NCBI GenBank assembly: GCA_965218625.1
Contig: CBDCLG010000014.1
Span: forward strand, 1 to 64,000
Origin: Bin5 sp965218625
GTDB lineage: Bacteria > Chloroflexota > Anaerolineae > Caldilineales > Caldilineaceae
Reading direction: 5' to 3'
Length of the DNA: 64,000 nt
The notes beneath the pieces are model-generated. The model was not told the origin of the DNA, searched no databases, and saw nothing but the letters and a program-made list of their open reading frames with translations. The stretch's first letter is position 1; every line of letters begins with the position of its first letter. Positions 26,721 to 34,566 of the stretch are shown here, in pieces. A program made the position numbers and the translations under genes.

Positions 26721-27107
26721 TCATACCGTACTCAGGGGCTTAACCTTCTCCTCCAGCCACGCGAGCAACTGCGCATAACGAAACGAATTGCTCCCGAACA
26801 GCCGCATGAAGAGATCGTAGGTCTCGCGGCTGTCGCAGTCGATGTAGTAGCCGTTCAGATGCAGGAAAATGTCGGTAACGGCGAAGGCGGTCCGCTTGTT
26901 GCCGTCCACAAAGGGGTGGTTGTTGGCCAGGCTCTCCAGCAGCGCGGCCGCCTCTTCGATCAGGCTGTCGTAGTAGCCCAGCTGCGGCCGCATGAGCGCG
27001 GCGGCCAGCGCGCCCTCGTCGCGCAGGCCGGGCGCGCCGCCGAACTCGTCGATCAGCGCGTCGTGGATGGCGACCGCTTCTCCGATCTCGGGATAGTCAT
27101 AGCTCAT
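26721..27107 (-). CDS. doc: Doc-type (Fic family) toxin
   Basis: The 128-residue protein has the Doc/Fic motif HPFVDGNKRTA in its middle, with the catalytic His and the Gly-Asn-Lys-Arg loop, plus the N-terminal IHDALIDEFGG typical of death-on-curing proteins. Doc toxins phosphorylate or otherwise modify a translation factor such as EF-Tu when free. The ATG overlaps the stop of the upstream antitoxin by 4 bp (27104-27107). The motif is intact, so the toxin is likely active. Confidence 0.9.
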   Translation of the reverse strand: MSYDYPEIGEAVAIHDALIDEFGGAPGLRDEGALAAALMRPQLGYYDSLIEEAAALLESLANNHPFVDGNKRTAFAVTDIFLHLNGYYIDCDSRETYDLFMRLFGSNSFRYAQLLAWLEEKVKPLSTV

Positions 27108-27331
27108 TCTGCAAGCAGTTCATGCAGCCGGCGGTTTCGCTCTACGCTGGCGCGGAAGTGCGCCATCACCTCGGGGCGGGGCGTCTTGCGGTTGCGGTTG
27201 ACGATGTACTCCTCCATCGCCTCCTGCAGCACGGCCTGAAACTGGCGGCCCTCCCTGCTGGCGATTTCCCGCATTGAGGTCAGCACCCCCGGCGAAGCCT
27301 GGCTGGAAAACTTGACCTTCTGTATGCTCAT
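27104..27331 (-). CDS. Antitoxin partner of Doc
   Basis: The 75-residue protein starts at the ATG at 27331 after AGGAGAGTCTTTG. It lacks the usual Phd sequence and instead resembles the ribbon-helix-helix type: KVKFSSQASPGVLTSMREIA, then REGRQFQAVLQEAMEEYI. The charged C-terminus would bind the toxin. Overlap with doc and size identify it as the antitoxin. A tail fragment of the small membrane peptide gene (27345-27382) lies directly upstream. Confidence 0.8.
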   Translation of the reverse strand: MSIQKVKFSSQASPGVLTSMREIASREGRQFQAVLQEAMEEYIVNRNRKTPRPEVMAHFRASVERNRRLHELLAE

Positions 27332-27344
27332 CAAAGACTCTCCT

Positions 27345-27382
27345 ATTCATTTGACTCCTTCTTCGTCAGGTAGATTGCCCTC
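27345..27382 (-). repeat. Duplicated 3' end of the membrane-peptide gene
   Basis: A stretch of about 34 bp matches 27608-27642 and encodes the RAIYLTKKESN end of the peptide followed by a stop. It has no start or membrane segment and sits just before the ribosome site of the Doc antitoxin. Confidence 0.6.
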
Positions 27383-27581
27383 CCGGAGCTATGTGCAGTA
27401 TGGAGAGGATCAGTCGCGTGGATGGCGAATCGTCGTTGATTGCCTATTTCTCGGCTGTTGCGGCTGTTTGGAGCGGTGCGCCGGTCAAAACTGGGCCAGG
27501 ATGGGTCCGAAGGGGATCAGGGACTTGTACAGGCCGGCCATATGAATTTCCGATCGGCAAAGAGTACGTTTGGGCGCGGGA

Positions 27582-27689
27582 CTAATAGCGGCGGCGGCCT
27601 CTCCGGTCATTTGACTCCTTCTTCGTCAGGTAGATTGCCCTGATTGCGAAGACGATGGCGATGACGATCAGAATTGTAAACGTTGTCAT
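27582..27689 (-). CDS. 35-residue single-membrane-segment peptide
   Basis: The ATG at 27689 follows a strong AAGGAGG at 8 bp. The product reads MTTFTILIVIAIVFAI then RAIYLTKKE and ends in an Arg-rich tail (RRGRRR): one hydrophobic segment of about 15 residues with a strongly basic cytoplasmic end. The last part of the same reading frame (RAIYLTKKESN) is repeated at 27345-27382, directly upstream of the Doc antitoxin, so the gene was partly duplicated. Size and charge resemble small membrane peptides such as type I toxins, but no antisense RNA was identified. The function is unknown. Confidence 0.55.
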   Translation of the reverse strand: MTTFTILIVIAIVFAIRAIYLTKKESNDRRGRRRY

Positions 27690-27868
27690 GAGTCAGCCTC
27701 CTTGGGTTGCGGTACGTTCAGATGAAACCAAGATATGTTGGGTCCATTTGGCCTATTCCGCCAGGACGGGGGCTAGGACCTGTATGTGTGTCCTGCACTG
27801 TTCCGCCCCAATGTAACGTAGGAGCGCCTGCCCGGGTCAAGATACCCCTCACAAAGTTTTCTGAATCA

Positions 27869-28528
27869 TCAAGACTCAAATGATTTCGGCGATTCGAGCA
27901 GTGTTGCTCTCGAATCTACCAGCTTATCTCTCAGCAACTGTGTAAGCGCTCTAAGGAATGGCGTCTTATATACTGTTATCCGGCCTTCTACTCTTCCGCT
28001 CTCCATCGAGTATCTGTTGCTACTGAAAGGCTCAGGCGTCTTCTTCAGGCCTTCCAAGGACAGGTCATAGCATTCTAGCGCTTTCACCGTCTCTGCTTTC
28101 AAACCAGTGAATATTTCGACCAAGTTGTGCGTGTGGGGAACTTGCTTGTCGGGGTTGTCTAATGCCCAAAGCGACTTCATCGCGAGCTCAAGGGCATAGC
28201 TACTTGTGACCGACTGAACATTGATTAGCGCGCTTTTCTGATTTCTGGCGCCTCTTTCTTAAGAGTCTATCTTTTTCTGCAAGTGCTCTAGCAGGTCACA
28301 ATAGATTTCAATCTCGTCAATTGCGTAGGTAGAGTGCCAATCTTCATTCACGAAGAAAAGCTTTTCCAAAGACATAGAGGTGGCCGTCATCAACCACATC
28401 CTTTCTTCCTGTTTGACAAGGCGCAGGTTCAGGAGGAGTTGCCCGAACCCGGCGCCTACTGATGCTTTCCGTGCGGTATTCAGATAGCCAATTCCGGCGG
28501 CAGCCCTTCCACAATGCTGGTCACTCGC
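27869..28528 (-). pseudogene. Decayed HEPN-like gene with an in-frame stop
   Basis: A single leftward frame is open from the stop of the RelE-like toxin (28529) to a stop at 27869, except for one in-frame TAA at 28259-28261. The upstream part includes SLEKLFFVNEDWHSTYA. The downstream part includes SSYALELAMKSLWALD and PHTHNLVEIFTGL, which resembles the YALELALK and HTHDLVKLF segments of HEPN-type proteins. No start codon fits the upstream end, so the gene is also truncated there. HEPN proteins are often RNases in defence or toxin systems. The two surviving pieces (28259-28399 and 27869-28180) are unlikely to work alone. Confidence 0.5.
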
Positions 28529-28783
28529 TCACCCTCCGATCAAACGGTCGTATTCGTCGTGACCGCCGATCCACACCCAGATGTAATCTTCTCCATCATC
28601 GATGGCGAGTGCCCTGTAGGCAAGCCCTGCACGCGCCGACCAGAACTTGCCGACTTTTTTGAAATGCAGTGAGAGATGTCTGGGGTTTGCCTGGAGCAGA
28701 CGGAAATTCCGCCTGGCAACCCTCTGCACAGAACTTGGAAGCCGCTCGAACCGGCTCCAGAATTGGGGTGTCGTGCGATGCAT
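28529..28783 (-). CDS. RelE/ParE-family toxin
   Basis: The 84-residue protein has the small RelE/ParE fold layout: a helical N-terminus (FWSRFERLPSSVQRVARRNF), then LSLHFKKVG, WSARAGLAYRALA and the terminal WVWIGGHDEYDRLIG. RelE-type members cleave mRNA at the ribosome and ParE-type members poison gyrase; the subgroup cannot be settled here. Its ATG follows directly on the TGA of the antitoxin (0-bp spacing), so expression is coupled. It is probably intact. Confidence 0.8.
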   Translation of the reverse strand: MHRTTPQFWSRFERLPSSVQRVARRNFRLLQANPRHLSLHFKKVGKFWSARAGLAYRALAIDDGEDYIWVWIGGHDEYDRLIGG

Positions 28784-28984
28784 TCAGAGTTCCCGCAGCG
28801 TGCCCTTCTCTTTGGCCTCCTGTGCCTCGGCAATCAGGAAATCCAACTTGCCCTGCTCTGAGTCCGCTTCAATCTGCCGGTCCCATTTTTGCCAGTCCAG
28901 TTCGCTGAACCACGCCCTGAATCGGGCGTAGTCCTCTTCAGGAAGCGCAAGGACGGCCTCCTGAAGCGCGGCGATATCTGACAT
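28784..28984 (-). CDS. Antitoxin partner of the RelE/ParE toxin
   Basis: This 66-residue acidic protein starts at 28984 after AGGAGGAAGGAAA. EEDYARFRAWFSELDWQKWD and KLDFLIAEAQEAKEKG are characteristic of a small antitoxin family found immediately upstream of RelE/ParE toxins. A near-identical copy at 36519 has lost its toxin. The gene and its upstream 400 bp form a duplicated block. Confidence 0.8.
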   Translation of the reverse strand: MSDIAALQEAVLALPEEDYARFRAWFSELDWQKWDRQIEADSEQGKLDFLIAEAQEAKEKGTLREL

Positions 28985-29390
28985 TTTCCTTCCTCCTCTT
29001 TCTCCTGCCGGTTTGGATGGGTGGAACCTCGATCCACGGTCCACTGGCTGCATCACAGTGTCCGATCGAGTCTCAATGTCTCTTGATGGCCGATCCGCAC
29101 GAATGTTTGGGGGTATAGTATCATAGCACAACTCAACACACCCATCGCTGCGGTATTCTTCGCCAAGTCCGCTCTCAATCTCAAACCGACTCATTGGACA
29201 GTCGAAGCCTGCTGCGTTTCGTTGACGGCGTTTACGCGCGGGTGCGCGGTGGAGTCGGGCGAGTCTGGTGGGGGCGGGGATGGGGCGGTGCGCCGGTCAA
29301 TCTGCTGTTAGGACGGGAGGCTTGGTTGGCCTCTGTCTAAGTCGGTGTGGCCTGTGCCGCGAGTTCGCGCGTGCCCGAACAGCCGGCATC
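28985..29390. repeat. Duplicated block upstream of the antitoxin, second copy at 36720-37118
   Basis: The stretch is repeated with about one difference per 10-15 bp at 36720-37118, continuing the homology of the two antitoxin genes. Both copies include AATGTCTCTTG and CGCACGAATGT near the promoter side and GACGGGAGGCTTGGTTGGCC further up. Homology ends near 29390, inside the 3' part of the small HTH gene. Confidence 0.75.
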
Positions 29391-29674
29391 CTCGGTGGCA
29401 GCGATAAATGTGGACGACACGGCGCCCAAGCCCACCTGAAGAATTCCCAATCCGCCGCCGGCAGGGCTGACGGAGGGAAGGTCGGTCGCGACAAGTCCCG
29501 GGCTTCCAAATTGACTCGCCGCCGATGTGCCAGCCCCAATCGCCGCTCCTGCCACTGGGACGGTATACGCCCGGTCCTGGCCCAATGCTGCACAGTGCTT
29601 TGACGTTGGCCCAACAGCGCCGCCAACGAGGACTGGCCGCCGAGATGGTTGATTATTTGGCGGACGTTGTTCAT
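29297..29674 (-). CDS. Small helix-turn-helix protein, YdaS/carph-isopro type
   Basis: The first 60 residues (MNNVRQIINHLGGQSSLAAL, then STVQHWARTGRIP and RRVNLEARDL) form a Cro-like helix-turn-helix of the type used by small prophage or antitoxin regulators. The remaining 65 residues have no domain character and run into the duplicated block, so the natural C-terminus may have been lost. No clear ribosome site is visible. The gene is divergent from glpX, whose start is 105 bp away, and might regulate itself; no target is known. Confidence 0.5.
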   Translation of the reverse strand: MNNVRQIINHLGGQSSLAALLGQRQSTVQHWARTGRIPSQWQERRLGLAHRRRVNLEARDLSRPTFPPSALPAADWEFFRWAWAPCRPHLSLPPRMPAVRARANSRHRPHRLRQRPTKPPVLTAD

Positions 29675-29779
29675 AATGACCGATAGCATCTATATTTTCG
29701 TGAGCAATCAATGTCTCTTAGTCCAACAGCAGCCGATTTCCCGAGTGCCGCCGTCAACCGTCTTTAAGGAGGCGAAGTC

Positions 29780-30781
29780 ATGTCAACTACAAAAGGCCCA
29801 CATGGGATAGAGCTCAACATAGCCATGGACCTAGTGCGTGTGACCGAGGCGGCTGCCATAGGCGGCGCGCGTCTTATGGGCATGGGTGATACAGAATCAG
29901 TGGACCAATCTGCGGTGGACGCCATGCGATTGACCTTGAACTCCATCTCCATGGATGGGGTCGTGGTGATCGGAGAGGGCGAAAAGGATGAGGCGCCCAT
30001 GCTGTACATAGGCGAACGCGTCGGAGCCGGCTCGCCGCCCCAGGTCGACATAGCCGTCGATCCCATCGACGGCACCACTCTGTTGTCCAAGGGGCTTCCT
30101 GGGGCCATCTCGGCCATTGCCCTCTCGGGTCGGGGAACCATGAACGTGCCCGAACAGGTCGTCTATGTGAATAAGATCGCCGTCGGCGCAGATGCGAGGG
30201 ACGCGATTGACATCAACGCATCGGTGGATGTCAACATCAAGAACGTCGCGGATGCCAAGGGACGAAAGGCGGAGACGATGACCGTCGTCGTCCTGGACAG
30301 GCCCAGGCACGAGCAGCTGTTGGAATCAGTCCGCGCCGCCGGGGCCAGAATCAAACTCATTACCGACGGAGATGTTGCAGCTGGAATTCAAGCGGCGTTG
30401 CCGGGAAGCGGAGTGGACATGCTCATGGGCATCGGCGGCGCTCCTGAAGGGGTGCTGGCCGCCGCGGCAATCAGATGCCTCGGTGGAGCGATTCAGTGTA
30501 AGGCTTGGCCCCGAGATTCCAAGGAGCGGACGGCTGCAGAGGCGGCCGGAGTGGATGTCGAAAAGGTCTACTGTACGGAAGAACTGGTGGGCGGAGAAGA
30601 TGTGTATTTCGCCGCCACTGGGGCGAGTTCCAGTGAGCTGCTTAAAGGAGTGAAACTCACGACGGACGGCGCATCCACTCAATCGTTGGTGATGTGCAAC
30701 CGTTCCGGTACGGTCCGCTGGATAGACTCCTTTTACAATTTGGGAGGGTCGCGCCAAGTCATCTACCGGTCGTCTGGATGA
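29780..30781 (+). CDS. glpX: Class II fructose-1,6-bisphosphatase (GlpX)
   Basis: The 333-residue enzyme hydrolyses fructose 1,6-bisphosphate to fructose 6-phosphate in gluconeogenesis or carbon fixation. It has the metal-site motifs GEGEKDEAPM (65-74) and DPIDGTT (94-100), and a GIGGAPEGVLAAAA block, as expected for GlpX. AAGGAGGCGAAGTC precedes the ATG. The length is normal. It is followed after 249 bp by class I aldolase, so the two catalyse consecutive steps, and regulation or co-transcription is plausible. Confidence 0.95.
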   Translation: MSTTKGPHGIELNIAMDLVRVTEAAAIGGARLMGMGDTESVDQSAVDAMRLTLNSISMDGVVVIGEGEKDEAPMLYIGERVGAGSPPQVDIAVDPIDGTTLLSKGLPGAISAIALSGRGTMNVPEQVVYVNKIAVGADARDAIDINASVDVNIKNVADAKGRKAETMTVVVLDRPRHEQLLESVRAAGARIKLITDGDVAAGIQAALPGSGVDMLMGIGGAPEGVLAAAAIRCLGGAIQCKAWPRDSKERTAAEAAGVDVEKVYCTEELVGGEDVYFAATGASSSELLKGVKLTTDGASTQSLVMCNRSGTVRWIDSFYNLGGSRQVIYRSSG

Positions 30782-31030
30782 CAGGCGCTTTGGAGGCTTT
30801 TGATGACCCCGCTGCATGACGGAGGAGAGCCTTTGCAGACCAATGTGCGGCAGACAACTGTTCCCGCTACGGATTCGAGTCGTGGAGCTTCATGGACGCT
30901 TCAACAGAATACGGTCAAGGCAGGCGCCTGGATAAGAGTCCTGTTGCGTCCTACACCGCGCCCGGATAATATACGACTGCGCCGCTGCAAATCCCTGATC
31001 GAACCTTATGGAGGGTAAAGGAGACTGATT

Positions 31031-32086
31031 ATGGACATCAAAAAGCTGGCTGCCGCCGCCCGAGCCCTGGTCACACCGGGCAAGGGCATCTTAGCTGCGG
31101 ACGAGAGTTCCGGCACCATCAAGCGTCGTTTCGATTCGATCGATGTCGGGAGCACAGAAGACAATAGGCGGACCTATCGGGAGATGCTTTTTCGCACGGA
31201 TGATGTTGAAGCCTGGATCAGCGGGGTGATCCTCTACGACGAGACCGCCAGGCAGAAGGGAGTGGACGGCATCCCGCTTGTGAGGGTCCTCTCCAACCGC
31301 GGAATCGTTCCGGGAATCAAGGTGGACAAAGGAACGCAACCCCTGGCCGGTTCTCCCGGTGAGCTGATTACTGAAGGTCTGGACGGTCTGGGGCAGCGGC
31401 TGGCGGAATACTATGAGATGGGGCTTAGATTCGCCAAGTGGCGAGCGGTAATAACCGTCGGAGAGGGCATTCCCACGCACTACTGCATTGAAGCGAACGC
31501 CCATGCGCTGGCCAGGTACGCAGCTGTCAGCCAACACGCGGGTCTTGTGCCCATCGTAGAGCCGGAGGTGTTGATGGACGGCGACCACGGCATCGACGAC
31601 TGCTATGCCGCCACTAAAGCCACCTTGCAGGAGACATTCGCTCAATTATCCCGGCAGAGAGTTGCGTTGGCAGGAATGCTGCTGAAGCCCAATATGGTGG
31701 TCTCCGGTTCGTCCGCATCGAATAGAGCGGATCCGGCAACGGTCGCTGCGATGACTGTCGAATGTTTCAAACAGACCATACCGGCAGCGATGCCGGGCGT
31801 CGTGTTTCTCTCTGGAGGGCAGACCGACAACGAAGCGACGGCAAACCTGAACGCAATCAACTTGGAGGCTGCCAAGGTGGGCGTTCCGTGGACGCTCAGC
31901 TTCTCGTTCGGCCGGGGCCTTCAGAGCGCCCCCTTGAAGGCATGGGGCGGAAAAGAAGAACACGCCCCTGCGGCCCAAGCTGCTTTCAAGTTGAGGGCCA
32001 GGCTGACCAGCGCCGCTCAGCTGGGCAAATACAGCTCCAGATATGGAGACCCAATCGGTCACAGTGTAATGGGTAACGGGAACTGA
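31031..32086 (+). CDS. Class I fructose-bisphosphate aldolase
   Basis: The 351-residue enzyme interconverts fructose 1,6-bisphosphate with dihydroxyacetone phosphate and glyceraldehyde 3-phosphate. It is of the eukaryote-like class I type: KGILAADESSGTIKRRF at the N-terminus, the catalytic GMLLKPNMV with the Schiff-base Lys at residue 219, VPIVEPEVL and the FSFGRGLQ phosphate-binding stretch. AAAGGAGACTGATT precedes the ATG. Unlike class II aldolases it needs no metal. Together with glpX upstream it forms a small gluconeogenesis or sugar-phosphate unit. Confidence 0.95.
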   Translation: MDIKKLAAAARALVTPGKGILAADESSGTIKRRFDSIDVGSTEDNRRTYREMLFRTDDVEAWISGVILYDETARQKGVDGIPLVRVLSNRGIVPGIKVDKGTQPLAGSPGELITEGLDGLGQRLAEYYEMGLRFAKWRAVITVGEGIPTHYCIEANAHALARYAAVSQHAGLVPIVEPEVLMDGDHGIDDCYAATKATLQETFAQLSRQRVALAGMLLKPNMVVSGSSASNRADPATVAAMTVECFKQTIPAAMPGVVFLSGGQTDNEATANLNAINLEAAKVGVPWTLSFSFGRGLQSAPLKAWGGKEEHAPAAQAAFKLRARLTSAAQLGKYSSRYGDPIGHSVMGNGN

Positions 32087-32277
32087 CAGACGTTTGTAGA
32101 CCGGCTTCCTTATATGGTGGGCGGCTGTGTCGTCATCAGCCGGTCAGCTGGATTCGCGCCCAAACCGTTTCGGTTTCAGACCAACGATGCGGAAGAATGG
32201 GGGCGTTGGGATATGAACCTTTATGTTGTGGTTCAGTTTTTGGGGCCCACTTCACGGAGCCGGCCGCATTCGCCTAA

Positions 32278-32328
32278 ATGCGCCTTATTTTCCCCATTTC
32301 GTGGTCTAACGATTGGGGTCAACCATAA
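32278..32328 (+). repeat. Dispersed stem-loop repeat with a 16-codon frame
   Basis: A 45-bp sequence (32283-32327) recurs at 34957-35001 plus 36505-36515 on the other strand, where IS66 splits it, and in degenerate form near 26625-26665. It can fold as CCC-att-TCGT-ggtcta-ACGA-ttg-GGG. Two copies also keep an ATG and the frame LIFPISWSNDWG before a stop. It may be a REP-like element or the end of a lost gene. Confidence 0.5.
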
Positions 32329-32372
32329 TCGCGAGCGGTGTCGATGCGGCGTTTGGTTTCGGCGTCCAGCAA
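32319..32372 (-). pseudogene. N-terminal remnant of a type I modification methylase (HsdM)
   Basis: Reading leftward from a TTG after AGGGGAATAACC gives MLDAETKRRIDTARD and then a stop. LDAETKRRIDxARD is the hallmark N-terminus of HsdM-type methylases. The sequence ends at the stem-loop repeat at 32283-32327. Together with the HsdR remnant at 34567 it indicates a lost type I restriction-modification system. Confidence 0.45.
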
Positions 32373-32580
32373 GGTTATTCCCCTGGAAGGCGAAAGTCAG
32401 GCGATTGGTTGATGCAAACGTGACTCTACAACGAACTCGACATGCTTGCGGAGGCGTGTCGAGCGGGGTTGGGGCAAGCGGTGATGCCGCTCAGATTCTC
32501 ATGCCGGTCTCTCTTGGGAGCTGCTCGAATTCTCCAGGCAGGAATGCCTGTCCAAATGCGGGCTCGAACTCCTGTGGAAA

Positions 32581-33072
32581 TCAGGATGGCGCGTCGTTTC
32601 CGCTGCTTGATGGACCCGCTGTGGGTCTTTGGAGGATAAGGACTGGTGTGCCGTAGATTCTCCCACCAACGTCTTCAAGGCTGATGTGTCGTATGTCGAC
32701 CGATTTCCCCAGTTTGCTTGTCCAGGTACCGTCGCTCAGCTGGCGAGCGGCATGCGTGGGAACTCCATCGGGGCCGGCGAAAAGCGCCACTTTTTCTTTG
32801 CCCTCTTCCAAGTTGCAATCTGTGCAGATCTCAAAGCCAAGTTCCAGGAAGGCCTCCGCGTAGGCTTTTACTGTGTATTGTCTTTGCGCCCTTTCGGGCC
32901 AATAGTACTGGAAAAACGGGTCCGGTTCCCACCAGCGTGAATCATCTCCCGCTGCCCACGCGATACAGTTGTAGTCCGGCGCCGCTTCGCTCGTAATTCC
33001 GTAGGCCGTACCTGTGAGTCGCGGAAAATTCAGTTCCAACTTTACCACTTCATCCCAGACCTCTTCCCCCAC
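32581..33072 (-). CDS. DUF7689-like protein, third gene of the TIGR04255 operon
   Basis: The 163-residue protein has a recognisable pattern of conserved aromatic and Cys residues: DYNCIAWAAGDDSRWWEPD, YWPERAQRQYTV, KVALFAG, PTHAARQLSDGTWTSKLG and DIRHISLEDV. This fits the small DUF7689-type family of unknown function. The invariant Asn-Cys and the His of THAARQL could form a catalytic pair, in the manner of Cys proteases, but this is only a guess. It overlaps the end of the preceding gene by about 30 bp if the GTG at 33072 is the start; a GTG at 33048 would overlap it by 7 bp. Confidence 0.65.
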   Translation of the reverse strand: MGEEVWDEVVKLELNFPRLTGTAYGITSEAAPDYNCIAWAAGDDSRWWEPDPFFQYYWPERAQRQYTVKAYAEAFLELGFEICTDCNLEEGKEKVALFAGPDGVPTHAARQLSDGTWTSKLGKSVDIRHISLEDVGGRIYGTPVLILQRPTAGPSSSGNDAPS

Positions 33073-33494
33073 TCCAACCAGTCTTGAGCCATCGCTGTGA
33101 TGTTGCCTCTATGTTCAGGAAGCACGGGGTTTTCCAGCGTGATTTCATTGAGTGCCCAAAACCAGTGGCTGGGTCTTTTCTCAAGGTCCCTCAGAATCAG
33201 AGGCAGAGCATGGGACCCCATTCTTACGATCTCACGGTATGCCGGATGTGCAGCGATTTCATGCATTGTCGAAAGAAAGGCGCATTCTTCATCTATGATC
33301 TCAGCGAGATCCTTGAAATACAGGGCGGCATTCTCTTCTAGCGCTATGTTCGAGGCTTCGGTAATAGAGGTAGAAAGCCCTTCATTTAGCCCCGCCTGCA
33401 GAAGGTTCCACATGGGCTGGCCAAACGCTCTTGACTCCGGGGACACATAAGCATCAACGGACAACTGATCTTCCAACAGGACCACGCCGGTCAT
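33042..33494 (-). CDS. Hypothetical protein, second gene of the TIGR04255 operon
   Basis: The 150-residue protein has a helical N-terminal half and a conserved C-terminal block: HPAYREIVRMGSHALPLILR, WFWALNEITLENPV, GNITAMAQDWLEWG. I recognise this pattern from uncharacterised bacterial proteins but cannot assign a function. Its start overlaps the stop of the TIGR04255 gene by 4 bp (33491-33494) and its end overlaps the DUF7689-like gene, so three products are made from one message, probably in fixed ratio. Confidence 0.7.
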   Translation of the reverse strand: MTGVVLLEDQLSVDAYVSPESRAFGQPMWNLLQAGLNEGLSTSITEASNIALEENAALYFKDLAEIIDEECAFLSTMHEIAAHPAYREIVRMGSHALPLILRDLEKRPSHWFWALNEITLENPVLPEHRGNITAMAQDWLEWGKRSGMKW

Positions 33495-34300
33495 GTCCGT
33501 TCCTCCTCTCCAAGTAGCGCGCGGAGCCGAGCGGTAATGCTGTCTTCGAAGGCCATAACTACGTTGTCGTGGGCGATCTGAACTTCCTTCTTCAATGCGG
33601 TCGCGTCGGGCTCCAGGGGTCGGGCGTATCTGTCATAAAGGTCCAACATGAAGGCCTGTTTTCCTTCGGCCGCCTGGGGGGGAGAAGAGGTCCCGAAGGA
33701 TATCAAAACGGTATGCCCCTGCTCGGCTTGAGGCGCCTCGACTCTGACGAGAAATGGGCCGTGTGTGTTTCCCAAGGAGTGCGGTAGTTTCGGATAGATA
33801 GTAAAGTAATCCTCCATTGAGACGATTTTTTCCGGAATTTCTATCCTGTTGATGTATCGTAATCCCAGCTTGACAATGCTCTTGGGTACGGCGACTTCAA
33901 CGTAAACGTTGAGTGCTTCATAAATGATCTTTTCCCAGTTCTCAAAGTGGCGATATGGCAGCAGTTGATTGACGACAATAAGATTCTCGGCCACCTGTAT
34001 CATCAGGCTGCCCTCTTGTGTGAGGAACTGCATCCACGGCGGCAGTCGTTGTACGCCAGCTGACGCGGTATCCGGCCCCATTGTGATCTGGGCCTCCTGA
34101 ATCTCGCGCCTCTGCTTCCTGGGAAAATCGGATCTGACCCTTTCGTAAAACGCGCCGGGGACTGTATCGTCCCAATCTGATTCGGCGAAATAGATTTCAC
34201 AGAGCGCTTCGACAACGGGAGCATTCCGATAACTGCGGTCGGGTATTCCTCGGTGGGCGTGACCGTCCGCGGTACGCGTAGATTTCGCTTCACTGCCCAT
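33491..34300 (-). CDS. TIGR04255-family protein
   Basis: The 269-residue protein starts at 34300 after AAGGAGGCGAATCC. YRNAPVVEALCEIYF near residue 25 and VKLGLRYINRIEIP in the middle are the signatures of TIGR04255, a sporadically distributed family of unknown function. There is no signal peptide or membrane segment, so it acts in the cytoplasm. It heads an overlapping three-gene operon located between remnants of a restriction system and an IS element and within 3 kb of a CRISPR array. This setting hints at defence, but there is no direct evidence. Confidence 0.8.
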   Translation of the reverse strand: MGSEAKSTRTADGHAHRGIPDRSYRNAPVVEALCEIYFAESDWDDTVPGAFYERVRSDFPRKQRREIQEAQITMGPDTASAGVQRLPPWMQFLTQEGSLMIQVAENLIVVNQLLPYRHFENWEKIIYEALNVYVEVAVPKSIVKLGLRYINRIEIPEKIVSMEDYFTIYPKLPHSLGNTHGPFLVRVEAPQAEQGHTVLISFGTSSPPQAAEGKQAFMLDLYDRYARPLEPDATALKKEVQIAHDNVVMAFEDSITARLRALLGEEERT

Positions 34301-34566
34301 GGATTCGCCTCCTTGTCAAAAGTCGGCACAAGCGTGGAAAGTCGAGGACTCTCTGCCTCAAATTAACAGGCGCCGACCCCCAAGGTACCTCCTTTACCCT
34401 TTCGTTCATGAAGTCGATTCAGATTCCGTGGTTCTTCGTTACTTGGCGGTTGGTTTCAAATGACGTCAGTTGGCCCCATCTGGGGCGAAGTATACCACTC
34501 TCCGCTGGTTTGGTAGGAAGCCGGGGCTTTCCCGCGTGCTCCAGCAGTCCAGTCCAGACCCGCCGT

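Noticed and set aside
29337..29711. Second leftward frame overlapping the small HTH gene
   Set aside because: The helix-turn-helix signature is in the other frame; this one is Ala/Gly-rich without motifs.
30803..31018. 72-codon + strand frame between glpX and the aldolase
   Set aside because: GGAGG lies upstream, but the composition is not protein-like and no motif is visible; treated as leader or spacer.
32114..32656. 180-codon + strand frame after the aldolase
   Set aside because: It runs across the stem-loop repeat and the antisense of the HsdM stub and has no domain; a chance frame.
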